Positions 26,105 to 34,529 of a stretch of 64,000 nucleotides of DNA are shown piece after piece; the first letter of the stretch is position 1, and every line of letters starts with the position of its first letter. The notes under the pieces were generated by a model. The model was not told where the DNA came from. It worked only from the letters and a program-made list of their open reading frames with translations, and searched no databases. The translations under genes and the position numbers were made by a program. The stretch comes from Microlunatus antarcticus. Its GTDB lineage: Bacteria; Actinomycetota; Actinomycetes; Propionibacteriales; Propionibacteriaceae. The stretch covers positions 186,001 to 250,000 of the forward strand of contig NZ_JACHZG010000001.1 in NCBI RefSeq assembly GCF_014193425.1, read 5' to 3'.

Positions 26105-28290
26105 CAGGACAACCCGGGGATGAGAGCGAGGAGGAGATCGATGATCTTGATCCCGACGAACGGGGCGACGATGCCGCCGAGGCCGTAGACCAGGAGGTTC
26201 CGGCGGAGCAGGGTGCTCGCGCCGCCGGGGACGTACCGGACGCCGCGCAGGGCGAGCGGCACGAGGGCGACGATGATCACCGCGTTGAAGATCACGGCGG
26301 AGAGGATCGCCGTGGTGGGGCTGTGCAGCCGCATCACGTTGAGCGCGTCGAGGCCGGGGTAGACCACGGCGAAGATCGCCGGGATGATCGCGAAGTACTT
26401 GGCGATGTCGTTCGCGATCGAGAACGTCGTGAGCGCGCCGCGGGTGATCAGCAGCTGCTTGCCGATCTCGACGATCTCGATCAGCTTGGTCGGGTCGGAG
26501 TCGAGGTCGACCATGTTCCCGGCCTCCTTCGCCGCCGAGGTGCCGGTGTTCATGGCCACGCCGACGTCGGCCTGGGCCAGCGCGGGCGCGTCGTTGGTGC
26601 CGTCGCCGGTCATGGCGACGAGCCGGCCGCCGGACTGCTCGGCCTTGATCAGCGCCATCTTGTCCTCGGGCGTGGCCTCGGCGAGGAAGTCGTCGACGCC
26701 GGCCTCCTCGGCGATGGCCTTCGCGGTCATCGGGTTGTCGCCGGTGATCATGACCGTGCGTATGCCCATCCGGCGCATCTCGTCGAAGCGCTCGCGCATC
26801 CCGCTCTTGACCACGTCCTTGAGGTGGATCACCCCGAGCGCGCGGGCCGGTTCGTCGCCGCGCTGCTCGGCGACCACGAGCGGCGTGCCGCCCGAGGCGC
26901 TGATGCCGTCGACGACCTCACCGACGCGGGGGTCCGGCTGGCCGCCGTTCTGGCGGACCCAGGCGAGCACGGCGGCCGTCGCGCCCTTGCGGACCTGGAG
27001 CGTGACGCCGTTCCCGTCGTGGTCGGGCAGGTCGACCCCGGACATGCGGGTCTGGGCGGTGAAGGGCACCCAGGTGGCGCCCTCCAGCTCACCGGCCGGG
27101 CGGGCGCGGAGCCCGTAGCCGTTCTTGGCCAGGACGACCACGGAACGTCCCTCCGGCGTCTCGTCGGCCAGGCTCGACAGCTGCGCGGCCTCGGCCAGCG
27201 CCAGGGCGTCGACCCCGGTCGCGGTGACCAGGTCGACGGCCTGCCGGTTGCCCAGCGTGATCGTCCCGGTCTTGTCGAGCAGGAGCGTGCTGACGTCGCC
27301 CGCGGCCTCGACGGCCCGCCCGGACATGGCCAGGACGTTGCGCTGCACCAGCCGGTCCATGCCGGCGATGCCGATGGCCGAGAGCAGGGCACCGATGGTC
27401 GTCGGGATCAGGCAGACGAGCAGCGACACCAGCACGATGCCGGTGACGCCGTCCGCGCCGATGACCCGGGAGCCGCCGGTGACGCCCTGCACGGCCGAGG
27501 AGTAGATGGCCAGCGGCTGCAGGGTCGCGACGGCCAGCAGGAAGACGATGGTCAGCGCCGAGAGCAGGATGTTCAGCGCGATCTCGTTCGGGGTCTTCTG
27601 CCGGTTCGCCCCCTCGACCAGGGAGATCATCCGGTCGAGGAAGCTCGCGCCCGGCTCCTGCGTGATGCGGACGACGATGCGGTCCGACAGCACGCGGGTG
27701 CCGCCGGTGACCGCGGAACGATCGCCGCCCGACTCCCGGATCACGGGCGCGGACTCGCCGGTGATCGCCGACTCGTCGACCGAGGCGATGCCCTCGACGA
27801 CGTCGCCGTCACCGGGGACGACCTGGCCCGCCTCGACGACCACGAAGTCGCCCCGGCGGAGCTCGGCCGCGGCCACGCCCTGCTCGTCGAGCTCCGTGGC
27901 GCCCGGCGTCCAGCCGGTCAGTCGACGGGCCGTGGTGTCCTCGCGCGTCCTGCGCAGGGCCTGGGCCTGGGCCTTGCCCCGCCCCTCCGCGACGGCCTCG
28001 GCCAGGTTCGCGAAGACGACGGTCAGCCACAGCCAGACGGTGATCGACCAGGCGAAGAGGCTGGGGTCGGCGATCGCGAGGACCGTGGTGAGGACGGAAC
28101 CGACCTCGACCACGAGCATGACCGGGTTGCGCCAGAGCGTGCGCGGGTCGAGCTTGCGCACGGCGTCGGGCAGGGACGTGACCAGCAGCCGCGGGTCGAG
28201 GACGCCGCCGCCGATGCGGCGTGGTTCCGGGGGTCGGGGCTCCAGCGCGGTGGGCGTCTGGGTCGTCGGGTCCTGGGTCGCGGTGCTCAC
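26104..28290 (-). CDS. kdpB: KdpB, P-type ATPase subunit of the potassium pump
   Basis: 728 residues. It hydrolyses ATP to drive potassium import through KdpA. The phosphorylation motif DKTGTIT has its Asp at residue 339; TGES lies in the actuator domain and [18 protein letters not shown] in the hinge. The N-terminal 40 residues are a Thr/Pro-rich extension. GTG at 28290 overlaps the stop of a 21-residue ORF. Family length and motifs are complete. Confidence 0.97.
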   Translation of the reverse strand: MSTATQDPTTQTPTALEPRPPEPRRIGGGVLDPRLLVTSLPDAVRKLDPRTLWRNPVMLVVEVGSVLTTVLAIADPSLFAWSITVWLWLTVVFANLAEAVAEGRGKAQAQALRRTREDTTARRLTGWTPGATELDEQGVAAAELRRGDFVVVEAGQVVPGDGDVVEGIASVDESAITGESAPVIRESGGDRSAVTGGTRVLSDRIVVRITQEPGASFLDRMISLVEGANRQKTPNEIALNILLSALTIVFLLAVATLQPLAIYSSAVQGVTGGSRVIGADGVTGIVLVSLLVCLIPTTIGALLSAIGIAGMDRLVQRNVLAMSGRAVEAAGDVSTLLLDKTGTITLGNRQAVDLVTATGVDALALAEAAQLSSLADETPEGRSVVVLAKNGYGLRARPAGELEGATWVPFTAQTRMSGVDLPDHDGNGVTLQVRKGATAAVLAWVRQNGGQPDPRVGEVVDGISASGGTPLVVAEQRGDEPARALGVIHLKDVVKSGMRERFDEMRRMGIRTVMITGDNPMTAKAIAEEAGVDDFLAEATPEDKMALIKAEQSGGRLVAMTGDGTNDAPALAQADVGVAMNTGTSAAKEAGNMVDLDSDPTKLIEIVEIGKQLLITRGALTTFSIANDIAKYFAIIPAIFAVVYPGLDALNVMRLHSPTTAILSAVIFNAVIIVALVPLALRGVRYVPGGASTLLRRNLLVYGLGGIVAPFVGIKIIDLLLALIPGLS

Positions 28291-28352
28291 CGCGTCACCT
28301 CGTTCTGGGAGTGGGTGCTCTGGGTCGTGCTGGTGCTCGTCGTGCTGCTCAT
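28287..28352 (-). CDS. 21-residue Ser/Thr/Gln-rich ORF linking kdpA and kdpB
   Basis: ATG at 28352 overlaps the kdpA stop (ATGA) and its own stop overlaps the kdpB GTG (GTGA). More than half of its residues are Ser, Thr or Gln, and it has no hydrophobic stretch. It lies in a different frame from kdpB, so it is not an N-terminal extension. It may only carry ribosomes from kdpA to kdpB; a real peptide is possible but unproven. Confidence 0.35.
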   Translation of the reverse strand: MSSTTSTSTTQSTHSQNEVTR

Positions 28353-30010
28353 CGGAGGGCCTCCGCGAGGGGTCCGAGCGCGAGCGAGGGGAGGTAGGTC
28401 AGGCCGACGAGCACCAGGGTGACGGCGGCGAGCATCCCGATGAACAGGCCGCGGTGCGTCGGCAGGGTGCCGGCGCTCGCGGGTGCTCGACCCTGGGCTC
28501 CCAGCGAGCCGGCGAGCCCGAGGACCAGGACGAGGGGGAGGAAGCGGCCGAGCAGCATGGCGAGCCCGAGCGTGGTGTTGTACCAGGTCGTGTTCGCGCT
28601 CAGCCCGCCGAAGGCGGAGCCGTTGTTGTTCGCCGCGGAGGTGTACGCGTACAGGACCTCCGACAACCCGTGCGGGCCGCCGTTCAGCATCGACTCCCGG
28701 GCCGACGGCAGCGCCATCGCGGCGGCCGTGCCGGCCAGCACCAGGGTCGGTGTCACCAGGAAGTACAGCGACGCGAACTTGATCTCGCGCCCGCCGATCT
28801 TCTTGCCGACGTACTCGGGCGTCCGGCCGACCATGAGGCCGGCCACGAAGACCGTGATGATCGCGAGGACCAGCAGCCCGTACAGGCCCGAGCCGACGCC
28901 GCCGGGCGCCACCTCGCCGAGCATCATGTTGAGCATCACCACGCCGCCCCCGGCCGCCGGGAACGAGTCGTGGAAGGAGTTGACGGCGCCGGTCGAGGTG
29001 AGGGTCGTGATCGCCGCGAACGTGGCCGACTGGGCCACCCCGAAGCGGGCCTCGGTGCCCTCGAGCGCCCCGCCGACCGCGGACGGGATGGTGCCGCTCG
29101 GGTGGACGAGGAACGCGTTCGTCAGGGCGACGCTGATGATCGCGAGCAGACCCATGGTCAGGGCGACGGCGCGGCCCTGCCGGAGGTCGCCGACCATCAG
29201 GCCGAAGACCCGCGGGATGCTGAACGGGATCACCAGGATGAGCAGCAGCTCGAACCAGTTGCTGAGCGAGGTCGGGTTCTCGTACGGGTGGGCGCTGTTG
29301 GCGTTGTAGAAGCCGCCGCCGTTCGTGCCGAGCTCCTTGATCGCCTCCTGGCTGGCCACCGGCCCGCCGGTCAGGTGCTGCGTCCCACCCGCGAGGGTCG
29401 TGACGTCGGTGCCGCCGGACAGGTTCTGGAAGGCGCCGCACGCGATCAGGACGACCGCGCCGACGAAGGCGAGCGGCAGCAGCACCCGCAGGCTGATGCG
29501 GACGAGATCGACCCAGAAGTTGCCGAGCGTCGCGCTGCTGGCGCGGGCCAGCCCGCGCACCAGGGCGAAGGCGACGGCGATGCCGACCGCCGCCGAGACG
29601 AAGTTCTGCACGGCCAGGCCGGCCATCTGGACCAGGTGGCCCATCGTCGACTCGCCGGAGTAGGACTGCCAGTTGGTGTTGGTCACGAAGCTGACCGCCG
29701 TGTTCCAGGCCTGGGACGGCTCGACGCCACCGAAGCCGAGGTTCAGCAGGAGGTGGCCCTGCAGCCGGAGGAACGCGTAGAGGAAGAGCACCGACACCGC
29801 CGAGAAGGCCAGCACGCTGCGGGCGTACGTCGCCCACGACTGCTCGGCGCGGGCGTCGACGCCGACCAGGCGGTAGACGACACGTTCCGGCGTGAGGTCG
29901 CGCTCCGACGTCGCGGCCGCGTGCAGCAGGTTCCCGACCGGCCGGTGCACGAGCACCAGCACCAGGACCAGGGACGCGACGAAGACGACGCCGCTCAGGG
30001 TCTCGGACAT
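28349..30010 (-). CDS. kdpA: KdpA, potassium channel subunit
   Basis: 553 residues with about ten membrane segments. It forms the selective potassium path of KdpFABC. The four selectivity-loop regions are recognisable: [44 protein letters not shown] and [11 protein letters not shown], with glycines in the expected places. ATG at 30010 has GGAGCGG upstream and overlaps the kdpF stop (TGATG). An upstream start would run into kdpF. Confidence 0.96.
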   Translation of the reverse strand: MSETLSGVVFVASLVLVLVLVHRPVGNLLHAAATSERDLTPERVVYRLVGVDARAEQSWATYARSVLAFSAVSVLFLYAFLRLQGHLLLNLGFGGVEPSQAWNTAVSFVTNTNWQSYSGESTMGHLVQMAGLAVQNFVSAAVGIAVAFALVRGLARASSATLGNFWVDLVRISLRVLLPLAFVGAVVLIACGAFQNLSGGTDVTTLAGGTQHLTGGPVASQEAIKELGTNGGGFYNANSAHPYENPTSLSNWFELLLILVIPFSIPRVFGLMVGDLRQGRAVALTMGLLAIISVALTNAFLVHPSGTIPSAVGGALEGTEARFGVAQSATFAAITTLTSTGAVNSFHDSFPAAGGGVVMLNMMLGEVAPGGVGSGLYGLLVLAIITVFVAGLMVGRTPEYVGKKIGGREIKFASLYFLVTPTLVLAGTAAAMALPSARESMLNGGPHGLSEVLYAYTSAANNNGSAFGGLSANTTWYNTTLGLAMLLGRFLPLVLVLGLAGSLGAQGRAPASAGTLPTHRGLFIGMLAAVTLVLVGLTYLPSLALGPLAEALR

Positions 30011-30099
30011 CAGAACCGCTCCGGGAACAGCAGCGCGCACACCAGGAAGACCACGAGGAGGACGGCCACGACGAGGCCGACCCCGTTCTCCACGCTCAC
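30010..30099 (-). CDS. kdpF: KdpF small membrane subunit
   Basis: 29 residues: one membrane helix ([20 protein letters not shown]) and the typical C-terminal PERF. KdpF stabilises the KdpABC complex as a lipid-like peptide. GTG at 30099, with GAGGGGAG about 9 bases upstream, overlaps the stop of the preceding small ORF; its own stop overlaps kdpA. Confidence 0.9.
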   Translation of the reverse strand: MSVENGVGLVVAVLLVVFLVCALLFPERF

Positions 30100-30179
30100 A
30101 GCCGCTGCTCCCCTCGGACCACCAGCGCGAGGACGGCGAACACGACCACCGTCAACACCACGAACACCACGTCAGCCAT
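30096..30179 (-). CDS. 27-residue single-helix membrane peptide upstream of kdpF
   Basis: The first frame of the kdp operon encodes M-A-D, a hydrophobic helix ([18 protein letters not shown]) and a charged end RGEQRL. Its stop overlaps the kdpF GTG (GTGA), so the two are translationally coupled. Similar small peptides exist, as I recall, before kdpF in other actinobacteria but have no assigned role. A second small subunit of the pump or a regulator of it is a reasonable inference. Confidence 0.6.
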   Translation of the reverse strand: MADVVFVVLTVVVFAVLALVVRGEQRL

Positions 30180-30237
30180 CGGATCTCTGCTCTCTCACGT
30201 GTCCGAGAACAGCACCGGAGGGCCTCGGGGCGCAGCG

Positions 30238-30290
30238 ATCTTCACGCGCCTGCTACGCGCGGCCCGCGATCTTCACGCGGTCTTCACGCC
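30238..30290 (-). promoter_or_regulatory. Two tandem 11-base repeat pairs, candidate KdpE operator
   Basis: Pair one: ATCTTCACGCG (30238-30248) and CCTGCTACGCG (30249-30259). Pair two: ATCTTCACGCG (30269-30279) and GTCTTCACGCC (30280-30290). The pairs are 31 bases apart, three helical turns, so two regulator dimers could bind the same DNA face. The site is 58-111 bases before the first kdp ORF and also upstream of the divergent lipoprotein gene. Confidence 0.6.
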
Positions 30291-30331
30291 GCGCACCTAC
30301 GCTGACTGTCCGATCGAGAGGTGGTGGGTCC

Positions 30332-30892
30332 GTGCCCAAGCTGAGCCTGCTGGCGACCGCGGCCGTCGTGCTGGTGGTCGCGGGGTGCTCGAGCGCGCCG
30401 ACGCCCACGGTCACCCCTGCGCCCGCGCCGTCCGCGAGCGCGTCGAGCGCGACGGCTTCCGCCGGGCCCTGCCCCGACGGTGCGTACGTCATGACGGCGT
30501 TCGAAGGTCGCGGCCAGGCCGCGGCCGCGGGCAAGGGGACCGGCGGGAACATCGCCGCCGACTTCACCTCGGGGAAGTTCACGATCAGCTCCGACGGCTC
30601 GCAGCCGGCCAAGCTCGACCTCGGCCCGGTGAACGCGGAGATGCGCTTCAACGGCGAGATCACCGGCACGTACGAGGGTGACCCCTCGGCGCTGGCGCTG
30701 AAGACCACCGGCGCGCACGGCGACGTGGCGATCAAGGGCTTCGGCGTCAGCCGCAACTACTCCGCCGGGGGCCTGGCCAACCAGCTCATCGGCCAGGCCG
30801 CGACCGCGCAGGTCACCTGCGACGACGCCGCCGGGACCGCGCTCGTCGTCCTGCCCGACGCGACCCTCACCCTCACCCGCGCCGCCGGCTGA
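30332..30892 (+). CDS. Small secreted lipoprotein, function unknown
   Basis: 186 residues. The signal sequence ends in a lipobox (VVAGC), followed by an Ala/Pro/Ser/Thr linker and a domain of about 135 residues with two cysteines (CPDGAYVM and VTCDDAAG) near its ends that may pair. The strand-rich pattern suggests a beta-barrel or sandwich. GTG at 30332 has GAGGTGG about 8 bases upstream, and TACGCT (30298-30303) is a possible -10. It is divergent from kdp and shares the intergenic region with the candidate KdpE sites, so co-regulation with potassium is possible. Confidence 0.75.
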   Translation: MPKLSLLATAAVVLVVAGCSSAPTPTVTPAPAPSASASSATASAGPCPDGAYVMTAFEGRGQAAAAGKGTGGNIAADFTSGKFTISSDGSQPAKLDLGPVNAEMRFNGEITGTYEGDPSALALKTTGAHGDVAIKGFGVSRNYSAGGLANQLIGQAATAQVTCDDAAGTALVVLPDATLTLTRAAG

Positions 30893-30913
30893 GGAGCGCC
30901 GGCCGCCGCTCGC

Positions 30914-32350
30914 TCAGGCCGCCGACTCCTCGCCGGTCCGGGCGTGGGTGGGTGACTGGTGGGCGCGTCGCCAGACGTCGTCGGCGAACGCGGCGCAGCC
31001 GAGGTTGAGGGTTCCCTGGTTGGTGACGACGAAGACGTAGCCGTGCGGGGTGCGGAACACGTACGTCCCGGGCTCGGGTTGTCGGCGGCGCCAACGTCCG
31101 AAGGTGACGGCACGGTGGTGGGCTCGAGCGAGTGGTCCGAGGTTGTGCAGGCCGGTCTGGCCGGGCGGTCCGCCGTGATCGGGTTGTCGGTACGGGATCG
31201 AGTGGTCAGCGTCGAGGCTGCGGGCCACCGCCGAGCCGAAGGGGAACACCTCGGCGGGGTGCCGGGTGAACAGCGCCTCGCGCAGGCGGAGCGGCGTCTC
31301 GTACGCGTCGACCGGTGCGAGGTCGGCGGGATCGAGGACCGGGCGGACGGTCACCGGGCAGCCGGTCTCGGCGAGCCAGGTCCGCAGCTGCTGGAGGCTG
31401 GTCGGCTCGCCGTGCTCGGGCCGGACGACCCCGTGGCCGGTCGCTGTGGCGGTGTCGGACAGGTGGAAGTGCAGCACGATCCGCGGGCGCAGCGCCGCGA
31501 CGTCGGCAAGCTCGGTCGGCGCGCTCAGGTCGAGGGACGGGCCCCCGTCGTCGGGCTCTGACTCGTCGTCCGGCGAGGGCGTCGAGCGGTCCGCGTCGTG
31601 CTGGTGATCGATGAGCAGCTGGAGCGCCTGGGCGGGGCGAGCGAGGAGACCGAGAGCCTTGGCGCGGCGATGGTCGGCCGGCTCGGCGTCGCCGTCGAGG
31701 GCGAGGATGTCGGCGAGGCGGTTCACGGTGGCCAGCAGGAACGTGACGTCGCCGGCGGCGGCCTTGGCCACGAGGGTCTTCAGCCCGTCCTCGCCGGGGT
31801 AGGCCCACACCCCGCGGGCCTGGCGGGCCTCCTCGGCCCGCTGCTCGGCCAGGGCCGGGTCGGCCTGCACGATCGCCGCTGCGAGGATCCGGCCGAACCG
31901 GGCCCACGGCAGCCGGCCGAGATGAGCGGTGACGGCGCGGTCGACCAGGTCGGCCGCCTCTCGCGACAGCGTGTGGCAGGCGCGGGCGACGTGCACGGCC
32001 TGCCAGGCGCGCACCTCGCCGTGACGGATCCGGTCCCACAGGCGGGGATGACGGTGGCGCAGGTCGAGGGCGTCGGCCACGAGCTGCTCGGCGGTGCCGC
32101 TGCTTGTGGCACGAAGAGCGCCGAGCTCGTGGACCGCGTACTCCGACACGTCCGGGCACCCGTCACCGCCGTAGCCGACCCCACGCTCGACCAACGGCTC
32201 GTAGCCGGTCGCGGTGGTGTCGAGGTCATGCAGGTCCGCCCACCCGGCAGCGAGGACCAGCACCTCGCACTCGCGCTGGCGGAGGTCGGCCTCGTTCGCC
32301 ACCACGCGCGCCGCGAGCTGTGCTCCGGTGCACCCCGACGGATCGAACAT
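30914..32350 (-). CDS. DUF222 / HNH endonuclease domain protein (13E12-like)
   Basis: 478 residues. The N-terminal two thirds match DUF222, a helical domain common in actinobacteria, often in many copies. The C-terminal HNH motif is present as LDADHSIPYRQ, TGLHNLGPLARAHHRAVT. The family is dispersed and resembles the mycobacterial 13E12 repeat proteins; activity and role are not settled. ATG at 32350 is supported by a CAGAAT box 7 bases upstream; a GTG eight codons earlier is the alternative. Confidence 0.85.
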   Translation of the reverse strand: MFDPSGCTGAQLAARVVANEADLRQRECEVLVLAAGWADLHDLDTTATGYEPLVERGVGYGGDGCPDVSEYAVHELGALRATSSGTAEQLVADALDLRHRHPRLWDRIRHGEVRAWQAVHVARACHTLSREAADLVDRAVTAHLGRLPWARFGRILAAAIVQADPALAEQRAEEARQARGVWAYPGEDGLKTLVAKAAAGDVTFLLATVNRLADILALDGDAEPADHRRAKALGLLARPAQALQLLIDHQHDADRSTPSPDDESEPDDGGPSLDLSAPTELADVAALRPRIVLHFHLSDTATATGHGVVRPEHGEPTSLQQLRTWLAETGCPVTVRPVLDPADLAPVDAYETPLRLREALFTRHPAEVFPFGSAVARSLDADHSIPYRQPDHGGPPGQTGLHNLGPLARAHHRAVTFGRWRRRQPEPGTYVFRTPHGYVFVVTNQGTLNLGCAAFADDVWRRAHQSPTHARTGEESAA

Positions 32351-32434
32351 ACGAGCGATTCTGCCAGCGAGCACTGACAGAACACGGACCTCGGTGTTGT
32401 CCGATCCGTCGGACGTGGTGTCCCTCGCGAGCCG

Positions 32435-33532
32435 CTACGGGATCAGCGTGACCTTGATGGATTCCTTGCCGCTGGCGACGAGGTCGAGGCCTTTCTGGAA
32501 GTCGGCGAGGGGGAGCTGGTGGGTGCAGATCTCGTCCATGGGGAGCTTGCCGGACTCGATGAGGCGGATGGCGGCGGGCCAGCAGTGGGGGCCGAGGTGG
32601 GCGCCGAGGACGTCGAGCTCTTTGTCGTCGCTGATGATCGACCAGTCGACGCTGACGTCGCTGCCGAAGACGCTGTACTCGACGTAGCGGCCTTGCTTGC
32701 GGAGCAGGTTGAGGCCCTGGCCGACGGCTGAGGGGTGGCCGGTGGACTCGATGTAGACGTCGGCGCCGTAGCCGCCGGTGAGCTCTTTCACGCGGGCGAC
32801 GGCGTCTTCGCGGCCGATGTTGATGGTGAGGTCGGCGCCGGTGCGGGCGGCGATGGCGAGCTTGTTGTCGTCGAGGTCGAGGGCGATGACGAGGCGGGGG
32901 TTCTTGGCCTTGCTGCCGGAGATCATGCCGAGCCCGATGGGTCCGCAGCCGGCGACGACGACGACGTCGTCGAAGGTGAGGCGGGCGCGTTCGACGCCGT
33001 GCAGGGCGCAGGAGAGCGGTTCGGCGAAGGCGGCGTGCGCGGGGGGGATGTCGGCGCTGACCTTGTGCACGAGGCTGTCGGTGGTGAAGACCATGTAGGA
33101 GGCCATGGCGCCGGGGGTCGCGCGCTTGAAGCCGTACATGTCGTGGCGGGCGCACATGTGGTAGGCGCCGTCGAGGCAGTAGCGGCAGGTCCAGTCGGGC
33201 ACGATCTGCTCGGCGACGACGCGGTCGCCGACCGTGATGTCCCAGTGCGCGGCGGCTTCGTCGTCGAGCTCGACGACGCGGCCGGTGAACTCGTGGCCGG
33301 GGATGACCTCGGTCTCGGCCCAGGCTGGGCGGTTGGCGTCGCCCCAGAACTTCGCGGCGCCGTGGTAGCACTTCAGGTCGCTGGCGCAGATGCCGACGGC
33401 CTCGACCTTGACGAGGACCTCGCCGGGTCCGCGGGTGGGGACGGGGACCTCTTCGAGGCGGTAGTCCTCGGGTCCGTGGTTGACCACGGCCTGCATCGTG
33501 GTGGGGACCGGGGTGCCGGGGTCGACGGCCAT
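32435..33532 (-). CDS. Zinc-dependent alcohol dehydrogenase, erythritol/threitol dehydrogenase-like
   Basis: 365 residues. Catalytic-zinc ligands are in VGICASDLKCYH and GHEFTGRVVE; the structural-zinc cysteines in CRYCLDGAYHMCARH are reduced in number. The cofactor motif is GCGPIGLG, with VIALDLDD after it suggesting NAD. The KFWGDANRPAWAETEVIPGHEF and EQIVPDWTCRYC stretches recall enzymes annotated as erythritol/L-threitol dehydrogenases; this narrower name is tentative. Codons are almost all C-ending, more than its neighbours. It lies alone, with a terminator upstream belonging to padR. Confidence 0.82.
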   Translation of the reverse strand: MAVDPGTPVPTTMQAVVNHGPEDYRLEEVPVPTRGPGEVLVKVEAVGICASDLKCYHGAAKFWGDANRPAWAETEVIPGHEFTGRVVELDDEAAAHWDITVGDRVVAEQIVPDWTCRYCLDGAYHMCARHDMYGFKRATPGAMASYMVFTTDSLVHKVSADIPPAHAAFAEPLSCALHGVERARLTFDDVVVVAGCGPIGLGMISGSKAKNPRLVIALDLDDNKLAIAARTGADLTINIGREDAVARVKELTGGYGADVYIESTGHPSAVGQGLNLLRKQGRYVEYSVFGSDVSVDWSIISDDKELDVLGAHLGPHCWPAAIRLIESGKLPMDEICTHQLPLADFQKGLDLVASGKESIKVTLIP

Positions 33533-33636
33533 GTCGTGCCTCTCATGGGGACGGGTGCGCGGGAGCGCCCCTCACGGTAGCGAGCCGCGCCCCACGGTCG
33601 ACAGCCGCACGCCTTGCGTCAGAGCCGCTCAGGACG

Positions 33637-33674
33637 CAGCCAGCCGCACAGGTCGGGACCTGTGCGGCTGGCTG
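33637..33674 (-). terminator. Strong hairpin after padR
   Basis: A perfect 18-base stem with a GG loop (arms 33637-33654 and 33657-33674), 54 bases after the padR stop and upstream of the alcohol dehydrogenase start on the same strand. There is no T-tract. Confidence 0.6.
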
Positions 33675-33727
33675 GGCGGTACGCGGGTGCGTCCGGTCGG
33701 GCAGCCCTCGGGGGGCCGCCCCGGGCC

Positions 33728-34408
33728 TCACTCGGCGAGGATGCCGTACAGCTCGCGGCGGAGCTGGTCGACCTTCTCCTTGGCGCGGGACTGCTGCTCG
33801 GGGCTCGCGCCGCGGAACTGCTGCAGGCTGCCCAGGAGCTTGCGGGCGGCGTCGCGGAGCTCCGAGCCGGAGCCGCCCTCGCGGGCGTTGTCGAGCGCGG
33901 CGTCGATCGACTCGCGGTTCTCGGTGACGTGGGCGGTGCCCTCGTCCGTCAGGGAGTACGCGCCGCGGGGGCCGTCCTCCTTGGCCACGAGGCCCTCGTC
34001 GACGAGCTGGGCGAGCGTCGGGTAGACCGAGCCGGGGCTCGGCTTCCAGGCGCCGTCGGTCTTCTCGGCGATGGCCTTGATCAGGCCGTAGCCGTTGGAC
34101 GGGCCCTCGGCCAGCAGGCCGAGGATGGCGCTGCGGACGTCGCCGCGCCGGGCGCGACCGCCGCCGAAGTCGCGACCGGGACCGAAGCCCCGCCCACGAC
34201 CGCCGCCGAAGCCGCGACCCGGGCCGGCACCGGGACCGAAGTCACGGTCGGCGCCGGGGCCGAAGTCGCGACCCGGGCCGAAGCCCGGACCGCCGTGACC
34301 GCCTGGCCCGAAGCCCGGGCCGTCGAACCCGCCGGCCATCGCGGCCATGCGCCGGAAGGCCTTCCCGGGGATGAATCCTTGCTGAGCTGCGTTGAAGTGG
34401 CTACGCAT
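33728..34408 (-). CDS. PadR-family regulator with Gly/Pro/Arg-rich N-terminal region
   Basis: 226 residues. The winged helix is at about residues 90-160 (VRSAILGLLAEGPSNGYGLI, SPGSVYPTLAQLVDEGLV), followed by the helical dimer domain. Before it, residues 25-85 are built of GPGFGPGRDFGPG-like units, low in complexity and positively charged. The start has GAAGGAG upstream. PadR proteins usually repress a transporter or stress gene and themselves; no such partner is adjacent, so it may act on itself and on distant genes. Confidence 0.88.
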   Translation of the reverse strand: MRSHFNAAQQGFIPGKAFRRMAAMAGGFDGPGFGPGGHGGPGFGPGRDFGPGADRDFGPGAGPGRGFGGGRGRGFGPGRDFGGGRARRGDVRSAILGLLAEGPSNGYGLIKAIAEKTDGAWKPSPGSVYPTLAQLVDEGLVAKEDGPRGAYSLTDEGTAHVTENRESIDAALDNAREGGSGSELRDAARKLLGSLQQFRGASPEQQSRAKEKVDQLRRELYGILAE

Positions 34409-34455
34409 CTGGTGTCTCCTTCAGAGATCTGGTGCCGTCCCTGTGACGGCGTCAC

Positions 34456-34471
34456 CGATATATCGCCGATA
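34456..34471. promoter_or_regulatory. Candidate PadR operator
   Basis: Overlapping palindromes CGATATATCG (34456-34465) and TATCG-C-CGATA (34461-34471) lie about 48 bases before padR, in an otherwise GC-rich region. They could also cover its -10. Autoregulation is likely. Confidence 0.5.
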
Positions 34472-34529
34472 GTCTAGAAGATATTCCGGGCGACCTCAAG
34501 GGACATGCGACCTCGTACGGAGAACCGAC

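Noticed and set aside
26323-28422. Long open frame antisense to kdpB
   Set aside because: Composition (Gly/Arg/Asp/His-rich) is that of a shadow of C-ending codons; kdpB is complete.
30914-32350. DUF222-HNH gene as part of an intron, intein or defence island
   Set aside because: Neighbours are metabolic genes; the family is common in actinobacteria and no other defence gene is near.
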